The notes under the pieces were generated by a model that was not told the origin of the DNA, ran no database searches, and was given only the letters and a program-made list of their open reading frames with translations. Shown in pieces: positions 35,899-44,084 of a stretch of DNA of 64,000 bases. How positions within the stretch are numbered: position 1 is the stretch's first letter; every line of letters begins with the position of its first letter. Source of the DNA: CAYFNF01 sp964344485 (lineage in GTDB: Bacteria > Patescibacteriota > Patescibacteriia > UBA9570 > XYC2-FULL-38-9); assembly GCA_964344485.1 (NCBI GenBank), contig CAYFNF010000002.1, positions 253,747-317,746 on the forward strand, written 5' to 3'. Position numbers and translations under genes: made by a program.

Positions 35899-37122
35899 TT
35901 ATGAGGTATACCCTCTCTGTATTCGTCTTCTATTTGCTTCCACAGGGCCATACCGTCCGGTAATATCAAATTGCCTTGCTACAGCTTGAGCTCCGTACAT
36001 TCCAATGTCTGCATCTAAAATATCAAGCAGATCAACTCCGTGTGCTTGTTCTACTGCTTCTTCTAATTCTATGCGCGCAAGTGAGCCTGCTTGAGTACGA
36101 GTATTATCAAAATACGCTTTCAATAGCACGTCTTCAGGAATATGACGTAATAAGCGTTTTAAGATCTGTCGTTCCCAATGATACGTACCAACTCGTCCCC
36201 ACCGCTCGATATTTCTCGAATCAAGTGTCAGCATCTCAGTTACTCCTTCATTTAGCCAGCGGAATCCACGTTGCCCTACTGATTGTTCAGGGTGCTGCAA
36301 ATTAACGCTTCGTAGACCAATACGTGTATGATAGAACTTGCGCCCTTGTCTTACGATTTCTCTACCTGATAATGCGTGCCAGTACTCATGGTTGTATACA
36401 TGCTCATGGGCAGCAGCTGCCTCTCTTCGAGAGAACTGTCTGGAATCATAAACCATAGAAGTCATATTGTGCTGTGCGTCAAACTCTCCAAGATAGACAT
36501 CGTACTGAAGAAAGTGCAACGGGTCTGCCATAATCATCGGCACTTCTTGCATTCTTCCCTCGACTAATGACAAAGGAAGCATGTCAGCGGTCAACGCATG
36601 TTTTGAGCTAGAGACAAGACGATCTATCGCTGCTCGAAAGCGTGTTTGTAATACCGCGAGCTCATCATGAAAGACGCTCTCTTGTCGTTCAAACGTCTGA
36701 ACATGGCGTCGTGCAACCATTGCTATGACTTCAGGAGGAAGCTGATTGTCCCAAATAGCGGTCAGAAGCTTTGCGGGTGCGGTGGGATCTCCGACCATAC
36801 CCCTGGTTGCTGCTTGAACAGCTGGATGCATACGTACAGCATGATCCGTCAAACCTTCACGGAACAGTGAACGCACTTCTGTTGCTCCAACAGTTCCTCG
36901 ATGCTGCAATACAACCATCAATTGGTCTCGCAGTTTTTCACCGACATCAATATCATCTTCGCTAGTCTCACAATCTCGCACTTCATGTCCGAATGGATCA
37001 CTAAATGCCAATACTTGTTCACGTCGTTGTTCACGATCACGAAGATAGGATGGATCAAGATCCGAGACGTATCTATGTTGTAGCAACTCTGGACGGGGGT
37101 TATTACCTGTCGGATCAGCCAT
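35899..37122 (-). CDS. Predicted zinc metallopeptidase (HExxH, gluzincin-like), uncharacterised
   Basis: A 407-residue protein without a signal peptide or TM segment. HEYWH at residues 245-249 fits HExxH. NEGVTE at 291-296 supplies a plausible third glutamate ligand about 45 residues later, the gluzincin arrangement. The N-terminal 230 residues are helical and charged (REQRREQVLAF; VARRHVQTFERQESVFHDELAVL) and unlike any family I recognise. The C-terminal 100 residues include WERQILKRLLRHIPEDVLLKAYFDNT. It ends 2 bp upstream of the PA14 gene in the opposite order of transcription: that gene is upstream on the minus strand and the two lie back to back. Substrate unknown. Confidence 0.62.
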   Translation of the reverse strand: MADPTGNNPRPELLQHRYVSDLDPSYLRDREQRREQVLAFSDPFGHEVRDCETSEDDIDVGEKLRDQLMVVLQHRGTVGATEVRSLFREGLTDHAVRMHPAVQAATRGMVGDPTAPAKLLTAIWDNQLPPEVIAMVARRHVQTFERQESVFHDELAVLQTRFRAAIDRLVSSSKHALTADMLPLSLVEGRMQEVPMIMADPLHFLQYDVYLGEFDAQHNMTSMVYDSRQFSRREAAAAHEHVYNHEYWHALSGREIVRQGRKFYHTRIGLRSVNLQHPEQSVGQRGFRWLNEGVTEMLTLDSRNIERWGRVGTYHWERQILKRLLRHIPEDVLLKAYFDNTRTQAGSLARIELEEAVEQAHGVDLLDILDADIGMYGAQAVARQFDITGRYGPVEANRRRIQRGYTS

Positions 37123-37123
37123 A

Positions 37124-38791
37124 TTACTCGAGTACTGTTAAGTTATAATCTTTAGTCACATGGTACGTTCGTACTACGTTCGCGTCAATATCACGAACTA
37201 GTAATTTATGAATACCGTCACGTTTGCGGCGCTTGGTCTTTCTAGCAGTGACATTTGCTTCAGAGTAAAACCGATCCTGTGACTTTTTCGAAAACTCTTT
37301 ATTCTTTTTATTCACTCGCACTATCGACACTCGAGTGTACTTACCTTTCGTAGAAGTAACAACTACTTCTGTTGAGCCATCATATCGCAAATCTCTCATC
37401 TTCAACGAATTATGCTTCTGTTTCTTCTTCGCAACACGAATCGTATCTTCGATCTCGCCAGTACAAGCGTTTACCATTTTGAGTATACGTCCACTTGGAC
37501 CGAGCGCAACAACGTAACTACTGTTATCATAGCTCTGTACTTTTGGTTTCTTCTTAGATGTAATGTTAAAGACTTTATACTTTGCAATATCACCGTTTGA
37601 GAATGCTATTTTAATTCGTCCATTGGTCATTCCTTTGATTGAACGAATCGGCTCTGTACAGACCGACGGAGTATCTACATAGATAACTTCAGTTTCGGTC
37701 TCTACAATGACTTCTGGCTCTGTATCGTCGTCTGTCTCTTCCTCGGCTTCTTCTTCGGAATCATCTTCGTCGTCCTCGCCGTATTCTACTACACTCTCTT
37801 CTGGTACATTTTGAAATAACGCTGAAGAAGGGATCGCGCCTTTCTCAATTCCAGGCCCTTCATAGTAGACCTCGAGTACCTCTCCGCCAACCCATTCAAA
37901 GTATGTAACTGTAATCTCATGATAGCCCTCTTCTAATCCAATTTCACCAGAGCGCTCGCGCGTTCCGTGAGTCTGGTCGTTGTTTACAACTTCAGTATCA
38001 CCGATATATAACTTACTTCCGTCGTCTGATTCTGTATAAAACGTATACACACCTTCATGCTCGATCTTAATATATCCATTGAATTGAAATTGGAATTCGT
38101 TATAGCGCTCTGCTGGATCAAGTGAGTAGTTGGTGAGATACCCAGTCTTGACTGGCGTGATGGTGTCAAAGTCAGGTAGCACATACGCGGTCTCTTCATA
38201 GTATTGGTAGTACAAACCAGCTTCTGTGCCTTCTGGATTATCTGGCTCACGCAGATCTAAATCATAGAGACGATTCAAAGCAGAATCTGGAATTTGCGTC
38301 TTTGCAATGTCTGGTCCTTCATAGTAGACCTCGAGAATCTCTCCACCAGTATGATCAAAGTAGGTCACTTCAATTTGATGCATACCTTGCTGTAAGCCAA
38401 TAGTGCCCGACTCCTCACGCTTTGCATGTTTTCCGTCGTTATCAACGACCTCGGTATTACCGATATATAATTTACTTCCGTCGTCTGACTTGAGATAAAA
38501 CGTATACTCTCCATCTGTTGGTACAGTGACATACCCTTCAAATTTGTACGCAAAGTGGTTGCTTTCGTTGCGGATTGCAATATCAAAATTATCACTATAC
38601 CCCTGCAGTTCAGGTGTCAGACTATCAAAATCCGGCAAGTAATAGGTCTGCACTTCGTAATACGAATAATTCAATCCTTGCGGGGTGTCAGCGTGATCTG
38701 GTTCACGGTTTGCATGTGCTGCTGTTGGTAGCACTACACTCAGCAATACCGCGCAAATAGTTGTGGTAATTGTTTTGTTGATAGATATCAT
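37124..38791 (-). CDS. Secreted protein with two PA14 domains and a basic C-terminal module
   Basis: A 555-residue protein with a signal peptide (ends AAHAN). Two tandem PA14 domains occupy about residues 38-175 and 190-330. Each has the YTFYLKSDDGSKLYIG / YTFYTESDDGSKLYIG core and the LEVYYEGP end typical of carbohydrate-binding PA14. A very acidic linker (YGEDDEDDSEEEAEEETDDD, about 335-355) precedes a Lys-rich C-terminal module of about 170 residues (KGMTNGRIKIAFSNGD to the end). That module is similar in sequence to the tail of the 929-residue protein at 45036. Likely a surface glycan-binding adhesin. Confidence 0.85.
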   Translation of the reverse strand: MISINKTITTTICAVLLSVVLPTAAHANREPDHADTPQGLNYSYYEVQTYYLPDFDSLTPELQGYSDNFDIAIRNESNHFAYKFEGYVTVPTDGEYTFYLKSDDGSKLYIGNTEVVDNDGKHAKREESGTIGLQQGMHQIEVTYFDHTGGEILEVYYEGPDIAKTQIPDSALNRLYDLDLREPDNPEGTEAGLYYQYYEETAYVLPDFDTITPVKTGYLTNYSLDPAERYNEFQFQFNGYIKIEHEGVYTFYTESDDGSKLYIGDTEVVNNDQTHGTRERSGEIGLEEGYHEITVTYFEWVGGEVLEVYYEGPGIEKGAIPSSALFQNVPEESVVEYGEDDEDDSEEEAEEETDDDTEPEVIVETETEVIYVDTPSVCTEPIRSIKGMTNGRIKIAFSNGDIAKYKVFNITSKKKPKVQSYDNSSYVVALGPSGRILKMVNACTGEIEDTIRVAKKKQKHNSLKMRDLRYDGSTEVVVTSTKGKYTRVSIVRVNKKNKEFSKKSQDRFYSEANVTARKTKRRKRDGIHKLLVRDIDANVVRTYHVTKDYNLTVLE

Positions 38792-38909
38792 AGTTCCTCC
38801 AAATAACTAATTTTGAGAACTATACATTATACATGAAATTTACAAAAAGTCAATACCTGAAAGCAGCGCTCATGTTCTTCAAATATACGTATTGTTCTAC
38901 AGTAATATG

Positions 38910-40280
38910 TTACAGTAGATGCATGTCCTCAATTTCGCTGCGTTTACCTTCTAAGACGATCTGTTCCATATGATATGCTCCGCTGTGAGGAGCATCTAAA
39001 AACCCTTCCATTGCAGCTTGCGCTAGCCATCCAGACGAGAGCCAGTCATACAACCATTCATTTGTATATTGAGGGTCTTCTTGTTCAAATCCAGCGCCAA
39101 TAGCATGCAGCCATGCTCTATTATAGTCTTCTTGTGATCCAATCGGTGGAGCCATAATAATCGGGATGCCCAGGCCGGCAAAAAAGGAGAGTTCGCTTGG
39201 TTTAGTCCAAAGTACATCTGTGGTTAACAAGGCTTTATTAAACTTCGAGAAATAACGAAGCTTATCTTCATCATAGATCACATTTATCACTCCGAGTTTG
39301 TCTTTTAGCGCTCCGAGGTTCTTGATTACAGAGTCATAGTACCGATAGACATCATTTCTTACGCCCGCGACTAAGTTAATACGCACTTCGCCTTTCTCTA
39401 TTTGAGAATGCAGGCTTTCTATAATAGTTGCTCCAATTTCTCGCTGTGCACCTGCACCACCCACAGCGAATGTGATGGTTAACGGCCGCGAGATGGACTT
39501 GTGACAGTGCTCTTTTCCTAAGTAGTACTCTAATGTGTGCTTGTACTTATTTCGATATCGGAACTCAGGATCCAAATTACAGATACGTCGTCCGATACTG
39601 TCCTTTAGTATCTCTAAATTCTTTCCGCCAATGTTCTCTTGCGGCATTGGAAACCCAGTAACATAGATATTATCTGGCTTCACACCGTACAACTGCAAAC
39701 GTTCCTTTACTCTCTTGTTGGGTGCAAAGTATTGAATCTTAGTTTTCTTGGGTTCTAGCGGTACCCACGCACGACTAATGTCCGTATCAGTACAAATACA
39801 GTAGATCGGTCCTTTGTATCCATGTTCTTCAGCAAAAAAAGCTGTAGTGAAAAATGAGGTGATAATCGGCAACGGTTCTTTATTTAACGTATCAATAAGA
39901 TGCTTCCCCCAACCATTCTTGATCATTCCGTAGATCTGCTTTACTTGTATGGTCGGATCTGAGAGGTCGCGGTACGGGTAGAACGGTTCAATGCGTTGCA
40001 AGTAGTCCATGAATGCAAATATCCAATCTCCGACCACTGGCAGGTGTTTCATGCGAGAGATCTTTTCATAGAATGAACGCCCTCCTTCCCAGCGACGTCG
40101 ATCACTCTTTGGAATGCCCGGGTAGGTGTTTGCTGTAATAATTGTACCGTTACCTCCGTCCCAATCAGGAGGAGTGGCAGCTATGTGAAATAATGGATGG
40201 ACTGCACGCTGGTGACCGTACCCCATATCCACTGTCACAATATATGCTTTGTTCGTATTTGGTTTTTCCATAATACTCAT
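38910..40280 (-). CDS. GT-B glycosyltransferase (MurG / MGDG-synthase-like)
   Basis: A 456-residue cytoplasmic protein. The N-terminal half opens with VTVDMGYGHQRAVHPL, the Gly-rich loop of MurG/monogalactosyldiacylglycerol-synthase-like GT-B enzymes. The C-terminal half has the donor-binding loop FAVGGAGAQREIGATII and the KPSELSFFAGLGIPIIMAPPIG motif followed by QEDYNRAWL. The expected donor is a nucleotide sugar and the acceptor a membrane lipid or surface glycan. It is larger than MurG because of an insertion (about residues 230-265, RYRNKYKHTLEYYLGKEH). It may start at the second Met (40271). It lies amid the surface-protein genes. Confidence 0.75.
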   Translation of the reverse strand: MSIMEKPNTNKAYIVTVDMGYGHQRAVHPLFHIAATPPDWDGGNGTIITANTYPGIPKSDRRRWEGGRSFYEKISRMKHLPVVGDWIFAFMDYLQRIEPFYPYRDLSDPTIQVKQIYGMIKNGWGKHLIDTLNKEPLPIITSFFTTAFFAEEHGYKGPIYCICTDTDISRAWVPLEPKKTKIQYFAPNKRVKERLQLYGVKPDNIYVTGFPMPQENIGGKNLEILKDSIGRRICNLDPEFRYRNKYKHTLEYYLGKEHCHKSISRPLTITFAVGGAGAQREIGATIIESLHSQIEKGEVRINLVAGVRNDVYRYYDSVIKNLGALKDKLGVINVIYDEDKLRYFSKFNKALLTTDVLWTKPSELSFFAGLGIPIIMAPPIGSQEDYNRAWLHAIGAGFEQEDPQYTNEWLYDWLSSGWLAQAAMEGFLDAPHSGAYHMEQIVLEGKRSEIEDMHLL

Positions 40281-40297
40281 AGTATACCACTGAACTT

Positions 40298-40320
40298 CAA
40301 ATAAAAAAACCCGTGAGGGA
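40298..40320 (-). terminator. Weak terminator-like hairpin after the carrier-protein-like ORF
   Basis: Minus-strand CCC-TCAC-GGG (plus-strand 40310-40319) is followed by seven T residues (40303-40309). The stem is only 3 bp, so the call is tentative; the T tract is clear. Confidence 0.4.
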
Positions 40321-40332
40321 ATGCAGCTTCAG

Positions 40333-40623
40333 CTACAGTTGGCGCAGCAGTTCCGCCGCGTCGTCTTCTCCGAACCGAGGTTCGAGCTGCTCGTCGACCA
40401 TGGTCTCCAGGTCCAGCAGCGTGAGGCCCGGCTCCATCAGCTCCTCGGCCAAGACCTCGAACCCCTCGAACTCGTCGCGCAGCGCCTGTGCGATGGCGGC
40501 TTCGTCCACGCCGTCGTTCGTGAAGAAGTCCACGCAGTCCTCCACGTCGACCTCGTCCAGAGGCAGGTCCGCGACACGCGCGATCGCCTGCCGAACCCTG
40601 TCGATGGTTGCTTCTTCGCTCAT
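40333..40623 (-). CDS. Acyl-carrier-protein-like small acidic protein lacking the attachment serine (GC-rich)
   Basis: A 96-residue, strongly acidic helical protein. The pattern IDRVRQAIARVADLPLDEVD, then FFTNDGVDEAAIAQALRDEF and LLDLETMVDEQL follows the helix I, II and III layout of acyl/peptidyl carrier proteins. At the position of the DSL phosphopantetheine motif it reads DGV, so the serine is missing and it could not carry a prosthetic group. The GC content and codon choice differ sharply from both neighbours. It has its own promoter and GAGG/GGAG ribosome-binding sequences. The carrier-like identity is a pattern judgement, and it could be an unrelated three-helix protein. Confidence 0.55.
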   Translation of the reverse strand: MSEEATIDRVRQAIARVADLPLDEVDVEDCVDFFTNDGVDEAAIAQALRDEFEGFEVLAEELMEPGLTLLDLETMVDEQLEPRFGEDDAAELLRQL

Positions 40624-40655
40624 TGAGGCTCCAATTCCTCTTTGGGTGCGCGCAC

Positions 40656-40684
40656 AGTGTAGTACAAATGCTAAAAACTGTAAA
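40656..40684 (-). promoter_or_regulatory. Sigma70-type promoter of the carrier-protein-like ORF
   Basis: Minus-strand TTTACA (complement of 40679-40684), a 17-bp spacer, then TACACT (complement of 40656-40661), about 33 nt before the ATG at 40623. It is AT-rich like the host DNA although the gene is GC-rich. Confidence 0.65.
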
Positions 40685-40725
40685 GGGTCTTTATCTTTAC
40701 CTGTTGGATAATTCTATATACTCGC

Positions 40726-41946
40726 TTATGATCCGTACTCTCCTGTTAAGGTTGCTTGATCTACAATATGTGCCGCCATATTAGTCTCAAGCTCCTCAAC
40801 AGTACTTGCGGATACATCTGCACTTAGTGCATAGATCTCGAATTGATATGTATGCGTTTCTCCGATCGGAGGACACGGTCCACCGTAGCTAGACTCTGAC
40901 CAGTCGTTTGGTAACTGCGTACCTTCGACAGGAACGCTATCTTCATCTACTCCAGTTGCTGTTGCATTGATAGTATTCACCACCCAATGAAAGAATTCAC
41001 CGCCTGGTGCATCAACATCTCGAACTATCAACACAAAACTAAGCATTCCGTCCGGAGCGTTTTCCCAAGCTAACTCTGGGTTGACACCAATACCGTCACC
41101 TGCATCACAAGTGTATTTTGTTGGAATCACACTTCCTTCTTCAAACGCAGGGCTCGTGATAGTAAAATCTGCAGCTGCGGTATCGTTATCTTGAATAGTC
41201 ACTGTCAACGGGTTATTCACATTTGCTAGAGTAGCATTAGTTGGATTGGATAGAGTTATAGTGAGGGTTTCATCTTCTTCTACTTCACTGTCATCAGTAA
41301 TTTGTAAGCGCAGTCCGTGTCCTTCTTGACCTGCCTCAATTTGTATTAGACCTGAACTTTGTTGATAATCTGTCCCAGCTGTTGCAGTGCCATCACTCAT
41401 TGCATACTCTACGGACACTGTTTCTGTTGCTGCCGCGCTCAGAGCTATCTGCACTAACGTCTCACCGATATCCTCGTCATATGAGATCGAGCTGTTGGCA
41501 AAATCTATGGTTGGAAGCTCTGCGGGCGTCTCCTCCTCTTCCTCACTATTAGTCTTCACTTTCTTATACTTTGACCACTTTCCCTTCACTTTATTCCGCA
41601 CAGCACGTACTCTGAAATTATATGTCTTTCCAGCAGTAAGCTTCTTTATTTTTTTTACATGCTTTTTCGATGTGACAGTTTTGAGTAATTTCTTGTTTTT
41701 ATTCCGAACTTGAATTCTATACTTCTTTGCTTTCTTCACCTTCTTCCATCTCAATGTAACGTATTTCTCTCCTTTCTTCTTGACTTTAACGTTCTTCACT
41801 TTTGCTAGTTTGGTAACTGCGGCTTGTGAATACGCGGCTTGTTGCGATGAAGCTTCCACAGGAGCTGCTTGATTCGTAGCTAGTATGCCCAAAATACAAA
41901 TACTGCAGCAGGCCGCGATGCTCATTAGTCGTAATTTCATATGCAA
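40726..41946 (-). CDS. Secreted FN3(polybasic)-Calx-beta-PEBP fusion protein
   Basis: A 406-residue protein with an N-terminal signal (about residues 1-33). Residues of about 45-135 are a Lys-rich FN3-like domain (KNVKVKKKGEKYVTLRWKKV start). About 148-255 form a Calx-beta domain (ISYDEDIGETLVQIALSAAATETVSVEYAMSDGTA). About 257-406 form a phosphatidylethanolamine-binding (YbhB/Raf-kinase-inhibitor-like) domain: SPAFEEGSVIPTKYTC, DVDAPGGEFFHWVVN and YGGPCPPIGETHTYQFEIYAL are its ligand-site motifs. The PEBP fold in a secreted, polybasic surface protein is unusual. Here the basic module is N-terminal, in contrast to most neighbours. Confidence 0.85.
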   Translation of the reverse strand: MHMKLRLMSIAACCSICILGILATNQAAPVEASSQQAAYSQAAVTKLAKVKNVKVKKKGEKYVTLRWKKVKKAKKYRIQVRNKNKKLLKTVTSKKHVKKIKKLTAGKTYNFRVRAVRNKVKGKWSKYKKVKTNSEEEEETPAELPTIDFANSSISYDEDIGETLVQIALSAAATETVSVEYAMSDGTATAGTDYQQSSGLIQIEAGQEGHGLRLQITDDSEVEEDETLTITLSNPTNATLANVNNPLTVTIQDNDTAAADFTITSPAFEEGSVIPTKYTCDAGDGIGVNPELAWENAPDGMLSFVLIVRDVDAPGGEFFHWVVNTINATATGVDEDSVPVEGTQLPNDWSESSYGGPCPPIGETHTYQFEIYALSADVSASTVEELETNMAAHIVDQATLTGEYGS

Positions 41947-41955
41947 ATTTGTTAC

Positions 41956-42441
41956 TTATACTTGAGCAAAAGCTACAACGTAGTTCTTGCCGTATGCTTT
42001 AATACACTTTGGACAGGTGGTATAGAAAAAATAGAGATTCTTCACTGACTTGCCCTTGCCTTCAACGTACTGCTGCATATCAGTACACCAGTTCTTTGCT
42101 TCTTTAAACGGGCCTTCATACACTTTGCTGAGGTAGGTACCGGACAATTTCACATTCTCCATTTCCGGCACTTCTTTTGTGACATAAACCAATTGCTCAG
42201 CTTTCCACGGAGAGAGATCTCGGGTGAGAATAAGATAGTTCTCCATCTCTGCAGCGTCTGCTGCTTGAATCTTCTCCATCATACGTTTCATAACTGACCC
42301 CATGTTCAGCGGCATGTGCATAAAGCTCGTTGTATGGTCTTTAACAAACCGCTTATCTTGCCACGCGTGTTCTTTTCCATCCCAGGGCTCGGGGTTGAAT
42401 GGTGGGCAGCACCCAGTCGATTTCACTTGCTCTTGTTCCAT
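41956..42441 (-). CDS. Conserved small cytoplasmic protein, GyrI/effector-binding-like
   Basis: A 161-residue protein. The N-terminal CCPPFNPEPWDGKEH segment and the C-terminal TTCPKCIKAYGKNYVV motif are recognisable as a widespread uncharacterised family. The second half (LSGTYLSKVYEGPFKEAKNW) has the spacing of the GyrI-like/AraC effector-binding fold. The two cysteine pairs (CC at about residues 11-12 and CPKC near 140) could bind metal or act in redox chemistry. No ligand is known. It sits 10 bp after the AlkD gene in the same direction, so the pair may respond to a shared chemical stress. Confidence 0.65.
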   Translation of the reverse strand: MEQEQVKSTGCCPPFNPEPWDGKEHAWQDKRFVKDHTTSFMHMPLNMGSVMKRMMEKIQAADAAEMENYLILTRDLSPWKAEQLVYVTKEVPEMENVKLSGTYLSKVYEGPFKEAKNWCTDMQQYVEGKGKSVKNLYFFYTTCPKCIKAYGKNYVVAFAQV

Positions 42442-42451
42442 AGCATTAAAG

Positions 42452-43156
42452 TTATGTTTTTAAATAGTGTTGTCGTTGTTTTTCTGGAAACTTTTCTATT
42501 GCATAGCGCAGCATGGTTCGCGGCATCTTTTTATAGTGCGCATCTAAAAACGCAATTTCTGCTTTTTTGTCGCGGTTTCCCACTTCTCGCAGCATCCATC
42601 CCACTGCTTTATGGATCAGGTCGTGCTTATCTTGCAATAAAATCTTGGCGATTTTCAATGCATCTGAGAAATCTTTATCGCGGATAAATGTAAAGCAAGA
42701 GATCATTGCAATGCGCTTCTTCCATAAGTGATTTGAACGAGCAAATGTATAGAGTTTCTTTCTATCTTTTTTATCTGATAAGTAATCACCAACAATGTGT
42801 GGGGCCGTCACATCTACTAAGTCCCAATTATTGATATAGTCATAGCTCTTCATGTACAACGTATAGATCTCTTTTTTCCCTTGCTCGTCTGCTCTTTTAT
42901 ACTGCTCTATTAGAATAAGGAGCGCCACCATACGATGCTCATGAATCTTTGAGCGCAACAGTTGTTCTACCTGCTTCAATGAAAGGTCTTTATTCTGTTT
43001 CGCAATTTTTCTCTGTTCGCCCATCTGAATACCCAGGAACACATCCCCTTCTCCATACTCCCCTTTTCCGGTTTTAAAAAACCACTGATAGGTTTCAGCT
43101 TTCTTTGTATCCCCGGCTTTTTGCAATTGTTTCTTGACTTCGCTGACTGTTGCCAT
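42452..43156 (-). CDS. AlkD-type DNA alkylation repair glycosylase
   Basis: A 234-residue HEAT-like repeat protein. The diagnostic NNWDLVDVTAPHIVGDY (W111, D112, D115) and LIHKAVGWMLREVG segments match AlkD, which excises N3- and N7-alkylated bases without flipping them. The length and the N-terminal YGEGDVFLGIQMGEQRKIAK segment agree with the family. It is located upstream of the effector-binding-like gene. It is unrelated in function to the surrounding surface genes. Confidence 0.93.
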   Translation of the reverse strand: MATVSEVKKQLQKAGDTKKAETYQWFFKTGKGEYGEGDVFLGIQMGEQRKIAKQNKDLSLKQVEQLLRSKIHEHRMVALLILIEQYKRADEQGKKEIYTLYMKSYDYINNWDLVDVTAPHIVGDYLSDKKDRKKLYTFARSNHLWKKRIAMISCFTFIRDKDFSDALKIAKILLQDKHDLIHKAVGWMLREVGNRDKKAEIAFLDAHYKKMPRTMLRYAIEKFPEKQRQHYLKT

Positions 43157-43220
43157 GCAGTCAGTATAAATGAAAAACAGCTTTTATTAAAGCTGCTTAT
43201 TTATACCGCTTCCAACGGGC

Positions 43221-43958
43221 CTATTCGAATGTATACCCAAAGTACTCAATCTCTCGTTGGAATTTCTTCGCCACCCAATCTCGCAACTCATCATCATACA
43301 TCTCTTGATAGTTGCGCTTTTTTCTTGTCTTTGTTTTTAACGACGGTAGTGGTTCATAGGGAACACCGATCTTCTCACACAGAGTCTTATAGTCCTGATC
43401 AAGATTCTCATAACGAATAACAAAGTCATTAAACGGTTTGCCGCGCCAGTCGAAGTAGTATTTAGAATTTGAAATATTTGCTGGAAGTTTCTGCATAACG
43501 AATGTCTTGAAGTCATCGTTCGGCCCGAGCTCCTTGCTTTTTACTGACCGTCGTTGTGCATTGAGTAACTTTCCATACAAATCAACGTTTAATGGATGTT
43601 GTTTGATCTCCTGCAGCACCTCGGTTGGAGTCATACGAGGCGTTGCATTCTTTTTATTCCAAAAATAGCGTGACACCACCATGTCCCATGGATTGCGGAC
43701 AATCGTAAACACGAAGTAGTCATTCCATATTCTCTTTCCTATCTTTTGTTTTATTCTTCCAGCGCGCATGTGGTTAAAATACCCTTGGTGATTGCGCGCA
43801 TAATCAGTATAGCTGTCCTCATCAATGTCCTTAGATGAGACATTCTCAGTGATAATGTCATCTGGCCCACAGAACTTTGATAAAGCAACCTCAACACTCG
43901 TGCCTGCAACTTTTCGAGGCTTAGTAAAGATGAATCTATGTTTGTGAGATATTATCAT
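43221..43958 (-). CDS. Carbohydrate sulfotransferase-like protein (Sulfotransfer_2 family)
   Basis: A 245-residue sulfotransferase. The 5'-phosphosulfate-binding loop is at the N-terminus (FTKPRKVAGTSVEVALS, about residues 11-27) and the 3'-phosphate-binding motif in FTIVRNPWDMVVSRYFW. It would transfer sulfate from PAPS to a glycan. No signal or TM segment is seen. A degenerate copy of its 3' end lies at 56292-56408. Two glycosyltransferase genes sit nearby, so sulfation of surface glycans is a reasonable inference. It has its own promoter. Confidence 0.87.
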   Translation of the reverse strand: MIISHKHRFIFTKPRKVAGTSVEVALSKFCGPDDIITENVSSKDIDEDSYTDYARNHQGYFNHMRAGRIKQKIGKRIWNDYFVFTIVRNPWDMVVSRYFWNKKNATPRMTPTEVLQEIKQHPLNVDLYGKLLNAQRRSVKSKELGPNDDFKTFVMQKLPANISNSKYYFDWRGKPFNDFVIRYENLDQDYKTLCEKIGVPYEPLPSLKTKTRKKRNYQEMYDDELRDWVAKKFQREIEYFGYTFE

Positions 43959-43978
43959 ACCCTAATATTAGCTAAAAA

Positions 43979-44007
43979 ATTATAGCGCACTCTAAAAAAA
44001 TTAGCAA
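43979..44007 (-). promoter_or_regulatory. Sigma70-type promoter of the sulfotransferase gene
   Basis: Minus-strand TTGCTA (complement of 44002-44007), a 17-bp spacer, then TATAAT (complement of 43979-43984), about 20 nt before the start codon. Confidence 0.75.
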
Positions 44008-44084
44008 TGCTCTAAATCAGGCCTTGATTTATTTCATAGATCATGTAAAAGAACCATATCACTGATTATTATCGATAGCGCGTT

